Below are positions 27,038 through 36,107 of a stretch of DNA of 64,000 nucleotides, piece after piece. The translations under genes and the position numbers were made by a program. The stretch is from Arcobacter aquimarinus. Lineage in GTDB: Bacteria; Campylobacterota; Campylobacteria; Campylobacterales; Arcobacteraceae. The first letter of the stretch is position 1. Each line of letters begins with the position of its first letter. A model generated the notes under the pieces. It ran no database searches, had not been told where the DNA came from, and saw nothing but the letters and a program-made list of their open reading frames with translations. Location of the stretch: assembly GCF_013177635.1 (NCBI RefSeq), contig NZ_CP030944.1, positions 1,674,001 to 1,738,000 on the forward strand, written 5' to 3'.

Positions 27038-27860
27038 CTATTCTTCCACTATGAGTATAAACATTCATTTTATTTCCTCTTGCAAATCCAATAAGTGTAA
27101 TTCCGTGTTCATTTGCTGATTTTATTCCTTGAAAAGTAACTGCAGCTTTTGAAACAACTATTGGAATTCTATGCATTACACATTTTACAACCATTTCCAT
27201 AGATAATCTACCAGTTGCATATAAAACAGATTTTCTAATATCTTTTTTATTTATACTTGCAAGTCCCACAACTTTATCAATAGCATTGTGCCTTCCAATA
27301 TCCTCAGCAACAAAAATCTCACCATCTTCTAATACTAATTCAGCTTTATGAACACATCCTGTATTATCAAAAAGCTTAGAAGAGGTATTGAATAATTTCA
27401 TATTTGATAAAATATTTTTTACACTTACCTTATAATCAGTATTTATAAATGAACAATCAAAAACTTTTTCAGCATTTCCAGTAACTCCAATACAACATCC
27501 TGAAGTTAAAGTTTTTTCTTTAAATAAATTTGCATACCCCTCATCACTAACATTTGCAATTACTTCAACTTTTAATCCATCTTCACTTATAACTATTGAT
27601 TCAACATCATCAAAACTTTTTATAACAGCTTCACTAAGTAAAAAGCCTAAAATATGTGCATCTTGATGTTGTGCGATACTCATAACTGATAAAAATTTAT
27701 TTCCATTTAAAAAGAATTCTATTTTATCCTCTTTTATAACATAATCTTCAACTACTTCCATCCCATCTTCATAAAATTTTTCTACGATTATCTCTTTTGT
27801 GTAATCATCTAAATTATCATGAAAAAGGGAGAAGTTTTCACTTCTCATAGCTCTTGTCAT
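27030..27860 (-). CDS. fdhD: formate dehydrogenase accessory sulfurtransferase FdhD
   Basis: FdhD passes sulfur from a cysteine desulfurase to the bis-MGD cofactor before it enters formate dehydrogenase. The 276-aa protein shows LTSGCCIG with the functional cysteines (~140), AEDIGRHNAIDKVVG, LYATGRLSMEMVVKC and IGFARGNKMNVYTH. It overlaps fdhC by 4 bases and the CxLGxF gene by 8. Confidence 0.95.
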   Translation of the reverse strand: MTRAMRSENFSLFHDNLDDYTKEIIVEKFYEDGMEVVEDYVIKEDKIEFFLNGNKFLSVMSIAQHQDAHILGFLLSEAVIKSFDDVESIVISEDGLKVEVIANVSDEGYANLFKEKTLTSGCCIGVTGNAEKVFDCSFINTDYKVSVKNILSNMKLFNTSSKLFDNTGCVHKAELVLEDGEIFVAEDIGRHNAIDKVVGLASINKKDIRKSVLYATGRLSMEMVVKCVMHRIPIVVSKAAVTFQGIKSANEHGITLIGFARGNKMNVYTHSGRIDV

Positions 27861-28831
27861 GCCACTTTTCCTTTTTTATTTTCAATATCAGCCAATACAT
27901 CAGGTGCAAGTTGCTCTAAATGTTCTCTTGGATATTTTCCTGTAATTAAACCTTTTAAATTACCTTTTACAGCAACTAAAGCAGAATATACAAAATCCAT
28001 TAAGAAAAACATTATTAAAACACTAGACCCAAAATGAACATAAAGTAATGCTCTTTTAAACTGAATAAATTGTGCATGAGTATATGCATCTGGATGTAAA
28101 AACCAAATTAAAAAACCACTTGTTAATAAACCTGCCCCCATAGCAACAAATACTATAAAAATAATTCTTTTCATAGGTTTATATTGACCTGGTAACACAA
28201 GTTTAGCTAACAAACTATTTTTTGATAATAATTTCACATCTTTAAAAGCTATAATACTCATTAACAACCATATAGGAAACCATACTAACCCTGTAACTTC
28301 ATGGGTTCCACGTAAAATATATGGAATATATCCACCCTCACTTCTTAAACTCCAAGTTATGTTGAATCCTGTAATTATTAAAGTAATAACTATAAAAACA
28401 TTCAACCAAATTATAGTTCGATGAAACAATGAAAATACTTCTATTTGGTCATTTGGATTTTTTATAACAGCTTCTTTTCTTCCACTAATTGTGTACATTA
28501 CACAAAAAATAGCAATTTCAGCTACGAAAACCCACCAAATATAAAGTTGTCTTTCATTACTTGCTCTGATAATTTCAGGAGCAATTGCTTCATAATTTGG
28601 TCCAAATGCTGCATTTACCATAGCTTTATAATTAGAATCTGGAGGAGTAATAACTCCATCCAAATTTCCGCCTGTAATTATATGAATTGTATATTTTATT
28701 AAATATTCCCAATCTATAATCATTAGAAAATTAATAAATACAAATCCTACTAATCCAAGCCCAAGAAGAGTGAAAATATATGCCTTATTTTTTTCAAAAA
28801 ATGAGCTATTTTCCATATTATTTCCTACCAT
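27857..28831 (-). CDS. fdhC: formate dehydrogenase cytochrome b subunit
   Basis: Inner-membrane di-haem cytochrome b (gamma subunit), 324 aa, passing electrons from formate to the quinone pool. Four C-terminal membrane helices carry candidate haem histidines (LFHRTIIWLNVF, LRGTHEVTGLVWFP, LLYVHFGSSVLIMF). An extra N-terminal helix and ~70-residue periplasmic segment, plus another helix near 93-113, are typical of epsilonproteobacterial FdhC. Overlaps fdhB by 7 bases. Confidence 0.93.
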   Translation of the reverse strand: MVGNNMENSSFFEKNKAYIFTLLGLGLVGFVFINFLMIIDWEYLIKYTIHIITGGNLDGVITPPDSNYKAMVNAAFGPNYEAIAPEIIRASNERQLYIWWVFVAEIAIFCVMYTISGRKEAVIKNPNDQIEVFSLFHRTIIWLNVFIVITLIITGFNITWSLRSEGGYIPYILRGTHEVTGLVWFPIWLLMSIIAFKDVKLLSKNSLLAKLVLPGQYKPMKRIIFIVFVAMGAGLLTSGFLIWFLHPDAYTHAQFIQFKRALLYVHFGSSVLIMFFLMDFVYSALVAVKGNLKGLITGKYPREHLEQLAPDVLADIENKKGKVA

Positions 28832-29418
28832 CCGTATGAATCAGTGGCAATACCCTTACCTTGAGTAGTAGCTCTATATGTTTTTATTAAAGCAACTTCA
28901 TCAGCATCACCTACAAGTAAGGCTTTTGTTGAACACATAGCTGCACACATAGGTACTTTACCTTCACTAATTCTATTTTGTCCATATTTATGGAACTCTT
29001 CAGGAGAGTTTGTCTCTTCAGGACCTCCTGCACACATAGTACATTTATCCATTTTTCCTTTTGTTCCAAATGCACCATCCCTTGGGAATTGTGGAGCACC
29101 AAAAGGACAAGCGAATAGACAATATCCACAACCTATACATTTATCTTTATCATGTAAAACAATACCATCTGTTCTAATGTAAAAACAATCTGTTGGACAT
29201 ACTTGTTGACAAGGAGCATCACTACAATGCATACAAGCCATAGATAAAGAGATTTCTTTACCTACAACACCCTCATTCACAGTGATTACTTTTCTTCTAT
29301 TAACTCCAACTGGAACTTCATGAGCCTCTTTACAAGCTACAACGCAACCATTACAATCAATACATAAGTTTTCATCACAATAAAATTTCATTTTTGAAAA
29401 ATCTACAGTTTTACTCAT
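28825..29418 (-). CDS. fdhB: formate dehydrogenase iron-sulfur subunit
   Basis: Electron-transfer subunit of 197 aa with four cysteine clusters for [4Fe-4S] centres: CIDCNGCVVACKEAH (~20-34), CMHCSDAPCQQVCPTDC, CIGCGYCLFACPFG and CTMCAGG with CAAMC. It links FdhA to cytochrome b. The C-terminal membrane anchor of E. coli FdnH is missing, so FdhC must hold it. Starts 10 bases after fdhA. Confidence 0.95.
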   Translation of the reverse strand: MSKTVDFSKMKFYCDENLCIDCNGCVVACKEAHEVPVGVNRRKVITVNEGVVGKEISLSMACMHCSDAPCQQVCPTDCFYIRTDGIVLHDKDKCIGCGYCLFACPFGAPQFPRDGAFGTKGKMDKCTMCAGGPEETNSPEEFHKYGQNRISEGKVPMCAAMCSTKALLVGDADEVALIKTYRATTQGKGIATDSYGW

Positions 29419-29428
29419 AACTACTCTC

Positions 29429-32230
29429 CTATGCTCTTTCTATTCTTACCAAAGAACATTTAGTCTCTGGACAAGAAGTCTGTTGGTCGTAACCATAACT
29501 TGTAACTTGGTTTGAACTTTCACCAAGTCCAAAAGGTGCAGTTTGTGCAGGATATCTATCTACTAAACTTTCACCACTCCAAACTCCTGAGAAATTTTGA
29601 GGTAAGAACACTGAATTCTCATCTACTCTTAAACTATATTTACATTTAATTTTGATTTTTCCTCCACCAGTTCCATAAACCCACATCATTTCATTATCTT
29701 TAAGTCCAAGTTTTCCAGCTAAAGTTGGATGTAATTCTCCATACATTTCACCTGAAAGTTCTGATAAATATTTAGATGCTCTTGTTTCTGTTCCTGTTCC
29801 CATATGTTCAACAAGTCTTCCTGAAACAATATTGATTGGATAATCTTTCAACCAATCTTGTGCATTTTGTTCACTTTCATATCTAACATCAACTCTAAAG
29901 TGGTTAAGTTTATCTTTGATTGCTGGATATTTAGATACTAAATCTGGTCTAAATGTGTGTAATGGTTCTCTATGTTTTGGAATTGGATCAACAAATTCCC
30001 AAACAATAGTTCTTGCACGTGCATTTCCATAAGGAGCAAGTCCCGCTTGAAGTGCATATTTTACTAAAATTCCACTATCATCATTTTTCCAGTTTTTACC
30101 TTCAACTAATTTTTTCTCATCTTCAGTTAAAGTAATTCCTGCTAATTCTTCAATATTTTTAGCTGTAATCTCATCGTATCCACCTTTGATTCTTGAACCA
30201 ACAGGTGCAGAACCATCAGCTGCTAACAAGCTTTTTCCATCTCTTTCAACACCAAATCTTGTTCTAAATCCCATACCACCTTGAGAAACTGGTAAATTAA
30301 TATTATATAAAACTGGGCTTCCAGGATGTGATTCATCCCAACAAGGCCAAGGTAATCCATAATACTCTTTTTCAGTTACGCCTCTTCCTTTTAATGAAGT
30401 AGAGTTAAATAGATGCCAATTTTCTTGATGTTTTTTAATTCTTTCAGCCGTTCTTCCTTGCATTCCAATAGTTTTTAATGCTTTTGCAATTTCGTTTGTT
30501 GCATCTTCTGGCCAAGTAAATTTATCACCTTTACCCATACCTGCAATAAATTCATTATAGAATCCCATTCTTTTTGCAAAGTCAAATAAAATATCATGGT
30601 CAGTTCTTGATTCATATAATGGCTCAACAACTTTAGTTCTCCATTGTGCAATTCTTGAAGTATTTACAACTGTTCCTTCTGTTTCAACTTGTGAAGCAGC
30701 AGGTAATAAGAACATATTATCCTTTCTTGTTGTAATAACAGCAGCATCATTTACATAAGGATCAATAAATACAACTAATTCTAAATTATCTAAAGCCTCT
30801 TTTACTTTATGTGTTTGAGTAATAGTTGAAATACCATTTCCAATACAAACTAATGCTTTTAAAGGAGTTCCTGCGTTATTTTTAGCATTTGCATCATCAA
30901 CAACATTATGAATCCATAAAGATAAACTATTACCTTTTGCTTGCATCATTTCAGGAGCTTTAAATCTTCCTTTTAACCATTCATAATCAACTTTCCATTG
31001 TTTTGCAAAGTATTTCCATGAACCTTCAGCTAATCCATAATATCCTGGTAATGTATCAGCAAGACAACCCATATCAGTTGAACCTTGAACATTATCATGA
31101 CCTCTTAAAATATTACATCCACCACCTGGTTTTCCTAGGTTTCCAAGAGATAATTGCATGATTGAACCAAGTCTTGTATTTGATGAACCAATTGTATGCT
31201 GTGTCCATCCTTGATTCCAAATTAAACATCCTGGTTTTGCACTTGCAAAAGCTGTTGCTGCTTGAATTAAAATCTCTTTAGGACATCCTGTTATATCTTC
31301 TACGTGCTCAGGAGTATACTCTTCACACTCTTTGAAAATATCATCCATTCCAAAAACTCTTTGTTCAATAAATGATTTATCGTACCAATTATTTTCTCTA
31401 ATAAGTCTAATAATTCCGTAAAGGAATGCTATATCTGTACCTGTTCTGATTCTACAATAAAGATCTGCTTTAGCAGCAGTTTTAGTAAATCTTGGATCTA
31501 CAACTATAATTTTTGCACCATTTTGCTCTTTTGCTTTCAAAATATGTTGCATAGCAATAGGATGGTTCGCAGCAGGATTAGCACCCATAATTATAATTGC
31601 TTTTGAGTTTTGCATATCACCTAAATGATTTGTCATAGCTCCATAACCCCATGTATTTGCCACACCGGCAACTGTTGGACTATGTCAAATTCTAGCTTGG
31701 TGATCTATGTTGTTTGTTCCAAACATTGCTGCAAATTTTCTAATATAATAAGCTTGCTCATTACTTACTTTTGCAGATCCTAAAAATTGAATTGCATCTG
31801 GACCAAATTTCTCTCTTAAAGCTACTAACTTATCAGTAATTTTACTCATAGCATCATCCCATGAGATTCTATTCCATTTTCCAGCTACTTTTTCAATAGG
31901 ATATTGTAATCTATTTGTTGCTCTGATTTTATCAATCATATCAGCACCTTTACAACAATGTCCACCATGACTAATTGGATGGTCTTGAGCAACTTCTTGT
32001 CTAACCCATACACCATTATGAACTTCAGCGATAACACCACAACCAACTGAACAATGCGAACAAATAGTCTTAATCAATTTTGAACCAGGGAAAGGGTTTC
32101 TAACCTCTTCTTCTGTTGCATTTCTTAAAACTTTTTCTGTACTTGCAAAGGCAGATGTTGCTGTTACTGCTGTTGCAAGTGAAGCCATCTTAAGAAAACT
32201 TCTTCTTCCAAAGCTTTTCAGCATTTCCAT
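29429..32230 (-). CDS. fdhA: selenocysteine formate dehydrogenase, catalytic subunit
   Basis: Periplasmic molybdenum/tungsten bis-MGD enzyme oxidising formate to CO2; 933 aa. An in-frame TGA at 31687-31685 falls at residue 182 in HQARI-U-HSPTV, exactly where formate dehydrogenases carry Sec, and both flanks are in frame and conserved. A SECIS-like hairpin follows. Tat signal GRRSFLKMASLA; [4Fe-4S] cysteines CSHCSVGC and HCCKGADM; later GTGTETRASKYLSEL and the MGD-binding C-terminal domain. AGGAGG precedes ATG 32230. The selenium genes at 41.5-46 kb provide the decoding machinery. Confidence 0.96.
31657..31671 (-). promoter_or_regulatory. SECIS-like hairpin in fdhA
   Basis: Reading the minus strand, TTGCC-GGTGT-GGCAA starts 13 bases after the UGA. 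Stem length, spacing and the GGU in the apical loop resemble the E. coli fdhF bacterial SECIS bound by SelB. Confidence 0.7.
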
Positions 32231-32253
32231 TAAATCCTCCTTTTAATTTACTT

Positions 32254-32478
32254 TTATTTTGCAGCGTCGTAAAACGTATTCCAATTCGCTGTTTTTTTAT
32301 AAAGTATCTCTTTTTTTGTAGATGTTCCTACTACTACACCGTTACCAACATTGCTTCCAGCACCTCTGTCTTTACTTTCAGTAGTTGCTGCAGTTGCAAC
32401 AACAGATCCAGCTAAAACAGAAGCAGCTATTCCAGCTCTTTTGATAAAGTTACGTCTTTCATTTAACTTATCGCTCAT
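32254..32478 (-). CDS. formate dehydrogenase-region Tat-target peptide
   Basis: A 74-aa protein with a twin-arginine signal (NERRNFIKRAGIAASVLAGSVVATAA), matching the small family found just upstream of fdhA in many operons. The mature part is about 45 residues. AAAGGAG lies before ATG 32478; an in-frame ATG at 32496 lies upstream of that site. The function is not established; it may assist Tat export or maturation. Confidence 0.8.
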   Translation of the reverse strand: MSDKLNERRNFIKRAGIAASVLAGSVVATAATTESKDRGAGSNVGNGVVVGTSTKKEILYKKTANWNTFYDAAK

Positions 32479-32507
32479 GATAACTCCTTTCTTCAATTGG
32501 GTAAAAG

Positions 32508-32576
32508 CCCCTTTAAAAATTTATAAAACTCTTAAAGGGACTTTTTATTCCTAAATTATCTATTTAATTTAGGAAT
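32508..32576 (-). repeat. two consecutive hairpins between the TorD-like and Tat-peptide genes
   Basis: A 12-bp perfect stem with 6-base loop (32547-32576) overlaps the last codons of the TorD-like gene. A second stem, CCCTTTAA / TTAAAGGG (32532-32539 with 32509-32516), follows. Neither is followed by a good T-run on the minus strand, so they look like mRNA processing or stabilising elements within the operon rather than a full terminator. Confidence 0.5.
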
Positions 32577-33167
32577 ATCCAAATAAGCTCTTTCAAAATT
32601 ACAGAAATTAGCAAGTATTACTCCAACTTGACTATAAATTTTGCTAGAACTTCCTATTAATTTATAAAATAATTCATCACAATAAGGATTTATTACCTCT
32701 TTAAATAACTCTTTTTGTAAATCTTCTTTAATCTCTTCTTTGATTTGTTGCTCTAATAAATAAGAAGCTAATGTAAAAATAAAACCATAGTGATCTTCAG
32801 GAGCTTTAAATGAGTTTTCATCTCTTCTAATTTTAGTTTTAGCTAATACATCTTTTACTTTTAATTGCATCAAGCCACCCTCTCTTTGTTCATGATACCA
32901 AGATGCACTCAATGATACAAACTCTCCAAAAGGAACTATAAACAACTCTTGATAATCAATATACAATTTATCAAAACCATTAGTTTCTAAATAATTCAAA
33001 ATCTCTTTTGCGGCAATACAAACATCTTCATCAAAAGAGTTAGTAGAAATAATCTGTAATGCCTCTTTCAATTCTTTGTTTGAATTTTTTACATACTCTT
33101 CAACAAACAATAAAGATAAAGTGTTATACAAAAAAGCCCTAGCTTTATTTATTTCTACGTTATGCAT
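32556..33167 (-). CDS. TorD/DmsD-family chaperone for formate dehydrogenase
   Basis: All-helical 203-aa cytoplasmic chaperone that would bind the FdhA Tat signal and hold the enzyme for cofactor insertion. The conserved APEDHYGFIFTLASYLLEQQ (~117-136) corresponds to the family E-P-D-H motif, and YIDYQELFIVPFGEFVSLSASWY is also typical. It overlaps the ferredoxin gene by 8 bases and precedes the Tat-peptide gene. Confidence 0.87.
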   Translation of the reverse strand: MHNVEINKARAFLYNTLSLLFVEEYVKNSNKELKEALQIISTNSFDEDVCIAAKEILNYLETNGFDKLYIDYQELFIVPFGEFVSLSASWYHEQREGGLMQLKVKDVLAKTKIRRDENSFKAPEDHYGFIFTLASYLLEQQIKEEIKEDLQKELFKEVINPYCDELFYKLIGSSSKIYSQVGVILANFCNFERAYLDIPKLNR

Positions 33168-34833
33168 CTAATAATCCTTGTTTTATCATCAATTTAGCTT
33201 TACAATCTTCACAGCAATAAAGTGTTCTTTTTTTAGTCTCACTAACTTTCGCAAAAATTGGTCCCATGATTGAAGCAATTTTTTCAATAGCTTTAGTTGT
33301 TGCAAACTCTTTTCCACATTCAACACAAGCAAATAAACTATCTTTTGCTAAAATATTCTCTTTAAACCACATAGGTTGAAGTTGAATTTCATCTCTTTTT
33401 ATAGTTAAACAATCTTTTTCAGGACAAGTAACTTCACAATAACCACAAGCTGTACACAAACTTGGATTAACTCTTAATGTAAAATCAGTTTGGTTGGCAA
33501 ATATTGCATCAACATTACAGGCTCCAACACATGACATACACAAAGTACAATTAGAATCGTTTACTTCCACTGTTCCATAGTGAACAAATTTAGATGTTTT
33601 TACAACTCCTAAATCCTCATTTTCAACTATTTTTTGTAATCTTTGAGAGAATACTTCTCTTTTTTTTAGTCCTTTTTGGTTGAAGTTAAAATATGAATCC
33701 TCAACAAATGAAACATTTGAAATAGCCTCTTCTAACTCTTGCGTATTTGTAACCAAAAATATAGCTTCAATATTATATTTTCTTCTGTAAATCTCATTTA
33801 AAATATCTATTGATTCTTTTGTTCCTATAGAAATTGAATCACTAAAATATATTAGCTGTGAACCTGATAGTTGTAAAAGAGTTAAAAGTGAACTTTCATC
33901 AAAAATATCACCTTCACAAAAAAAAGGTAAAACATTCTGCTTTAAAGCTATCTCTAAATTAGAAATATCAACTTTTGACGAAACAATAAAAGGATGTTTA
34001 TTTTTATAAAACTGACTAATTTCATATAAAGAATCTCTATTTGTAACAGCACTATCTAAAGAACCACTTGGACAAACACTTACACAATCACCACATGAAA
34101 TACACTCAATAGGAGAAAAAATCAATTTCTTATTTTTATCATTTTTTATAATTGCAGTTGTGGGACAAACTTCAACACAAGCAGAACAAATTTCAACTCT
34201 TCTTTCATCATATTGACAAATACTTTGATTATAAGTAGTAAATTTTTTATATGAATATGAATTTATATTTGCTTTTAATTTTTCAATAACCTCATCTATA
34301 TTTGAAATATTAATATCAAATATCCCTGTTTGTTTTAATATCTCTTCTTTAGCATCAAAATAGACTATTTGAGAAACATTTAAAACAATATCCTCATCTT
34401 CATCATTTACAGTAACTTGAAGATTTCCTATATTTCCATTTATGTTTTTCAAGATTTTTTCTTCTATAGAAAAAATTTCAAAATCACTAACATTTACTTT
34501 TTTTATAAATTCATCATATTGTTCTTCGTTATTTGTAATTAATAAAATCGTGTTAGAAACTTCTTGGAAATATGAAATATCTTGTGAAAAATCATATTTA
34601 GTAGCAGCTATTTCATAAAGTTTTGAAACATTTTTGATTTTGTCTGATAGATTATCTTGTGAATTCTTAATATAAAAATCTATTTCTTTTGAAACTAACT
34701 CACAATTTATTTCATCTGTATTTGAAATAATAAAATTCTTATCTTTGGTATCTTCAATATTTGTAGTTACAAATATCTCTTCACCAACGGGAAAATCAAG
34801 TCCCAGAGGATTGTAATATATAAACTCTTGCAT
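33160..34833 (-). CDS. polyferredoxin-like 4Fe-4S protein, first gene of fdh operon
   Basis: A 557-aa soluble protein with two pairs of ferredoxin clusters: CSACVEVCP and CISCGDCVSVCP (~220-262), then CTLCMSCVGAC and CTACGYCEVTCP (~430-470). A C-terminal zinc-ribbon-like part follows, CVECGKEF ... CCEDCKAKL. The N-terminal ~200 residues are unassigned. Similar proteins accompany fdh genes in Campylobacterota; the partner is unknown. Start 34833 follows AAGGG. A -10 (TATAAA, 34877-34872) and a GTAAAA-N4-TTTTAC palindrome precede it. Confidence 0.82.
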   Translation of the reverse strand: MQEFIYYNPLGLDFPVGEEIFVTTNIEDTKDKNFIISNTDEINCELVSKEIDFYIKNSQDNLSDKIKNVSKLYEIAATKYDFSQDISYFQEVSNTILLITNNEEQYDEFIKKVNVSDFEIFSIEEKILKNINGNIGNLQVTVNDEDEDIVLNVSQIVYFDAKEEILKQTGIFDINISNIDEVIEKLKANINSYSYKKFTTYNQSICQYDERRVEICSACVEVCPTTAIIKNDKNKKLIFSPIECISCGDCVSVCPSGSLDSAVTNRDSLYEISQFYKNKHPFIVSSKVDISNLEIALKQNVLPFFCEGDIFDESSLLTLLQLSGSQLIYFSDSISIGTKESIDILNEIYRRKYNIEAIFLVTNTQELEEAISNVSFVEDSYFNFNQKGLKKREVFSQRLQKIVENEDLGVVKTSKFVHYGTVEVNDSNCTLCMSCVGACNVDAIFANQTDFTLRVNPSLCTACGYCEVTCPEKDCLTIKRDEIQLQPMWFKENILAKDSLFACVECGKEFATTKAIEKIASIMGPIFAKVSETKKRTLYCCEDCKAKLMIKQGLLDA

Positions 34834-34851
34834 AAACTATGCCCTTTTTTA

Positions 34852-34867
34852 GTAAAAAATATTTTAC
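34852..34867. promoter_or_regulatory. palindrome GTAAAA-N4-TTTTAC over the fdh operon start
   Basis: Perfect 6-base arms. With the minus-strand -10 at 34877-34872, the predicted transcription start (~34865) falls within this palindrome, a position expected for repression. The same motif recurs at 34906, 41424 and 42791. Confidence 0.45.
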
Positions 34868-34905
34868 CTATTTTATAGCTATAAAAATTAATTTGAACTT
34901 AATCA

Positions 34906-34921
34906 ATAAAATATTTTTTAC
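34906..34921. promoter_or_regulatory. second copy of the GTAAAA-type palindrome, before the binding-protein operon
   Basis: ATAAAA-N4-TTTTAC differs from the 34852 copy by one arm base and lies 54 bases from it centre to centre, about 38 bases upstream of the binding-protein ATG. The inverted 15-base match to the first copy is GTAAAAAATATTTTA. Confidence 0.4.
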
Positions 34922-34958
34922 CTTTTTACTTTAAAGCTTATTTTTTGTAAACTTTCTC

Positions 34959-36107
34959 ATGTCAAAAAAACTATTTATATTTACTTCTATCTTTATTCTA
35001 TTTTATTTATTTATAAAAGATGATGTTTTTGAAGATAAAACTATTTCAATTGGAACATCTATCCCAAATACTGGAATTATAAAATCTTGGGGAGAAGCTG
35101 TTTACAGTGGTGCAAATGCTTATTTTTCTTATACCAATGAAAACAATATAATAAAAAATAAAAAGATAAATTTTTTAGTTTATGATGATAAATATGAACC
35201 TGAATTAACCTATGAAAATACTCAAAAATTAATTTATAAAGATAAAGTTTTTGCTCTTTTTGGTTTTGTAGGAACTCCAACAGTTAAAAGAGTTTTACCT
35301 ATTTTATATGATGAAAACATTCCATTTTTTTCATCTTTTACAGGAGCTTCTTTTTTAAGAGACGAAAAAAATAAAAACTTTATAAATTTTAGAAGTTCTT
35401 ATGAGCAAGAGATAGAGACTTTAATAAATTATTTAAATAGTATAAAAAAATTAAATAAGATTGCAGTTTTTTATCAAAATGATGATTATGGTGAAGAGGG
35501 GTATATCTCTTTAATAAACTCTTTAAAACAAAAAAATCTGAAACTTATAGCAGAAGGTTCCTATAAAAGAAATACTCTTTCAATAAATCACGCTTTTAAT
35601 GAAATAGAGGATGCAAAACCTGAAGTTATTTTTATGATAGGAGCATATAAAACAAACTCTTTATTTATAAAAAAAGCAAAAGAAAATGAAAATCTAAAAG
35701 ATGCAATATTTTGTACTATCTCTTTTGGTGATGCAAATTCAATTGTAAAAGAGTTAGAAAATTTAAATTCAAATACTAAAAACATAATCTTTTCTCAAGT
35801 AGTTCCTAGTTACACAAACAAAAATCTTCCTGTGGTTATTGAGTATCAAGAACTTATGAAAAAATATTATCCAAATAATGAATTAGGATTTTTATCTTTT
35901 GAAGCTTTTTTATCTTCAAAAATTTTAGTAAATGCAATATCAAGAATAAAAGGAGAAATTACAAGAAGTAAATTTTTGTATATGTTAAAAACTACCCCTA
36001 CAAATCTTCTTGAAGGGATTCCTTTAGCTTATAATCAAACTCAATTATTAAATAAAACCTATCTTTTTGAGTATAAAAATAATGAATTTATTGAGATTGA
36101 AAAATGA
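34959..36107 (+). CDS. periplasmic ligand-binding protein (type 1, LivJ-like), sensor partner
   Basis: A 382-aa type 1 periplasmic binding protein. A short N-terminal hydrophobic segment (~5-20) exports or anchors it. ISIGTSIPNTGIIKSWGEAVYSGANAYF, LFGFVGTPT, PFFSSFTGASFLRD and IAVFYQNDDYGEEGY are family landmarks; the class binds branched-chain amino acids, amides, urea or aromatic acids. No ABC permease or ATPase genes are nearby. Instead it overlaps a histidine kinase by four bases (ATGA), so it probably serves as the kinase's ligand receptor. Confidence 0.87.
   Translation: MSKKLFIFTSIFILFYLFIKDDVFEDKTISIGTSIPNTGIIKSWGEAVYSGANAYFSYTNENNIIKNKKINFLVYDDKYEPELTYENTQKLIYKDKVFALFGFVGTPTVKRVLPILYDENIPFFSSFTGASFLRDEKNKNFINFRSSYEQEIETLINYLNSIKKLNKIAVFYQNDDYGEEGYISLINSLKQKNLKLIAEGSYKRNTLSINHAFNEIEDAKPEVIFMIGAYKTNSLFIKKAKENENLKDAIFCTISFGDANSIVKELENLNSNTKNIIFSQVVPSYTNKNLPVVIEYQELMKKYYPNNELGFLSFEAFLSSKILVNAISRIKGEITRSKFLYMLKTTPTNLLEGIPLAYNQTQLLNKTYLFEYKNNEFIEIEK

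Noticed and set aside
31664-31690. Frameshift or nonsense mutation splitting fdhA
   Set aside because: The interrupting codon is an in-frame TGA at the known selenocysteine position with both flanks intact, and selABCD are present.
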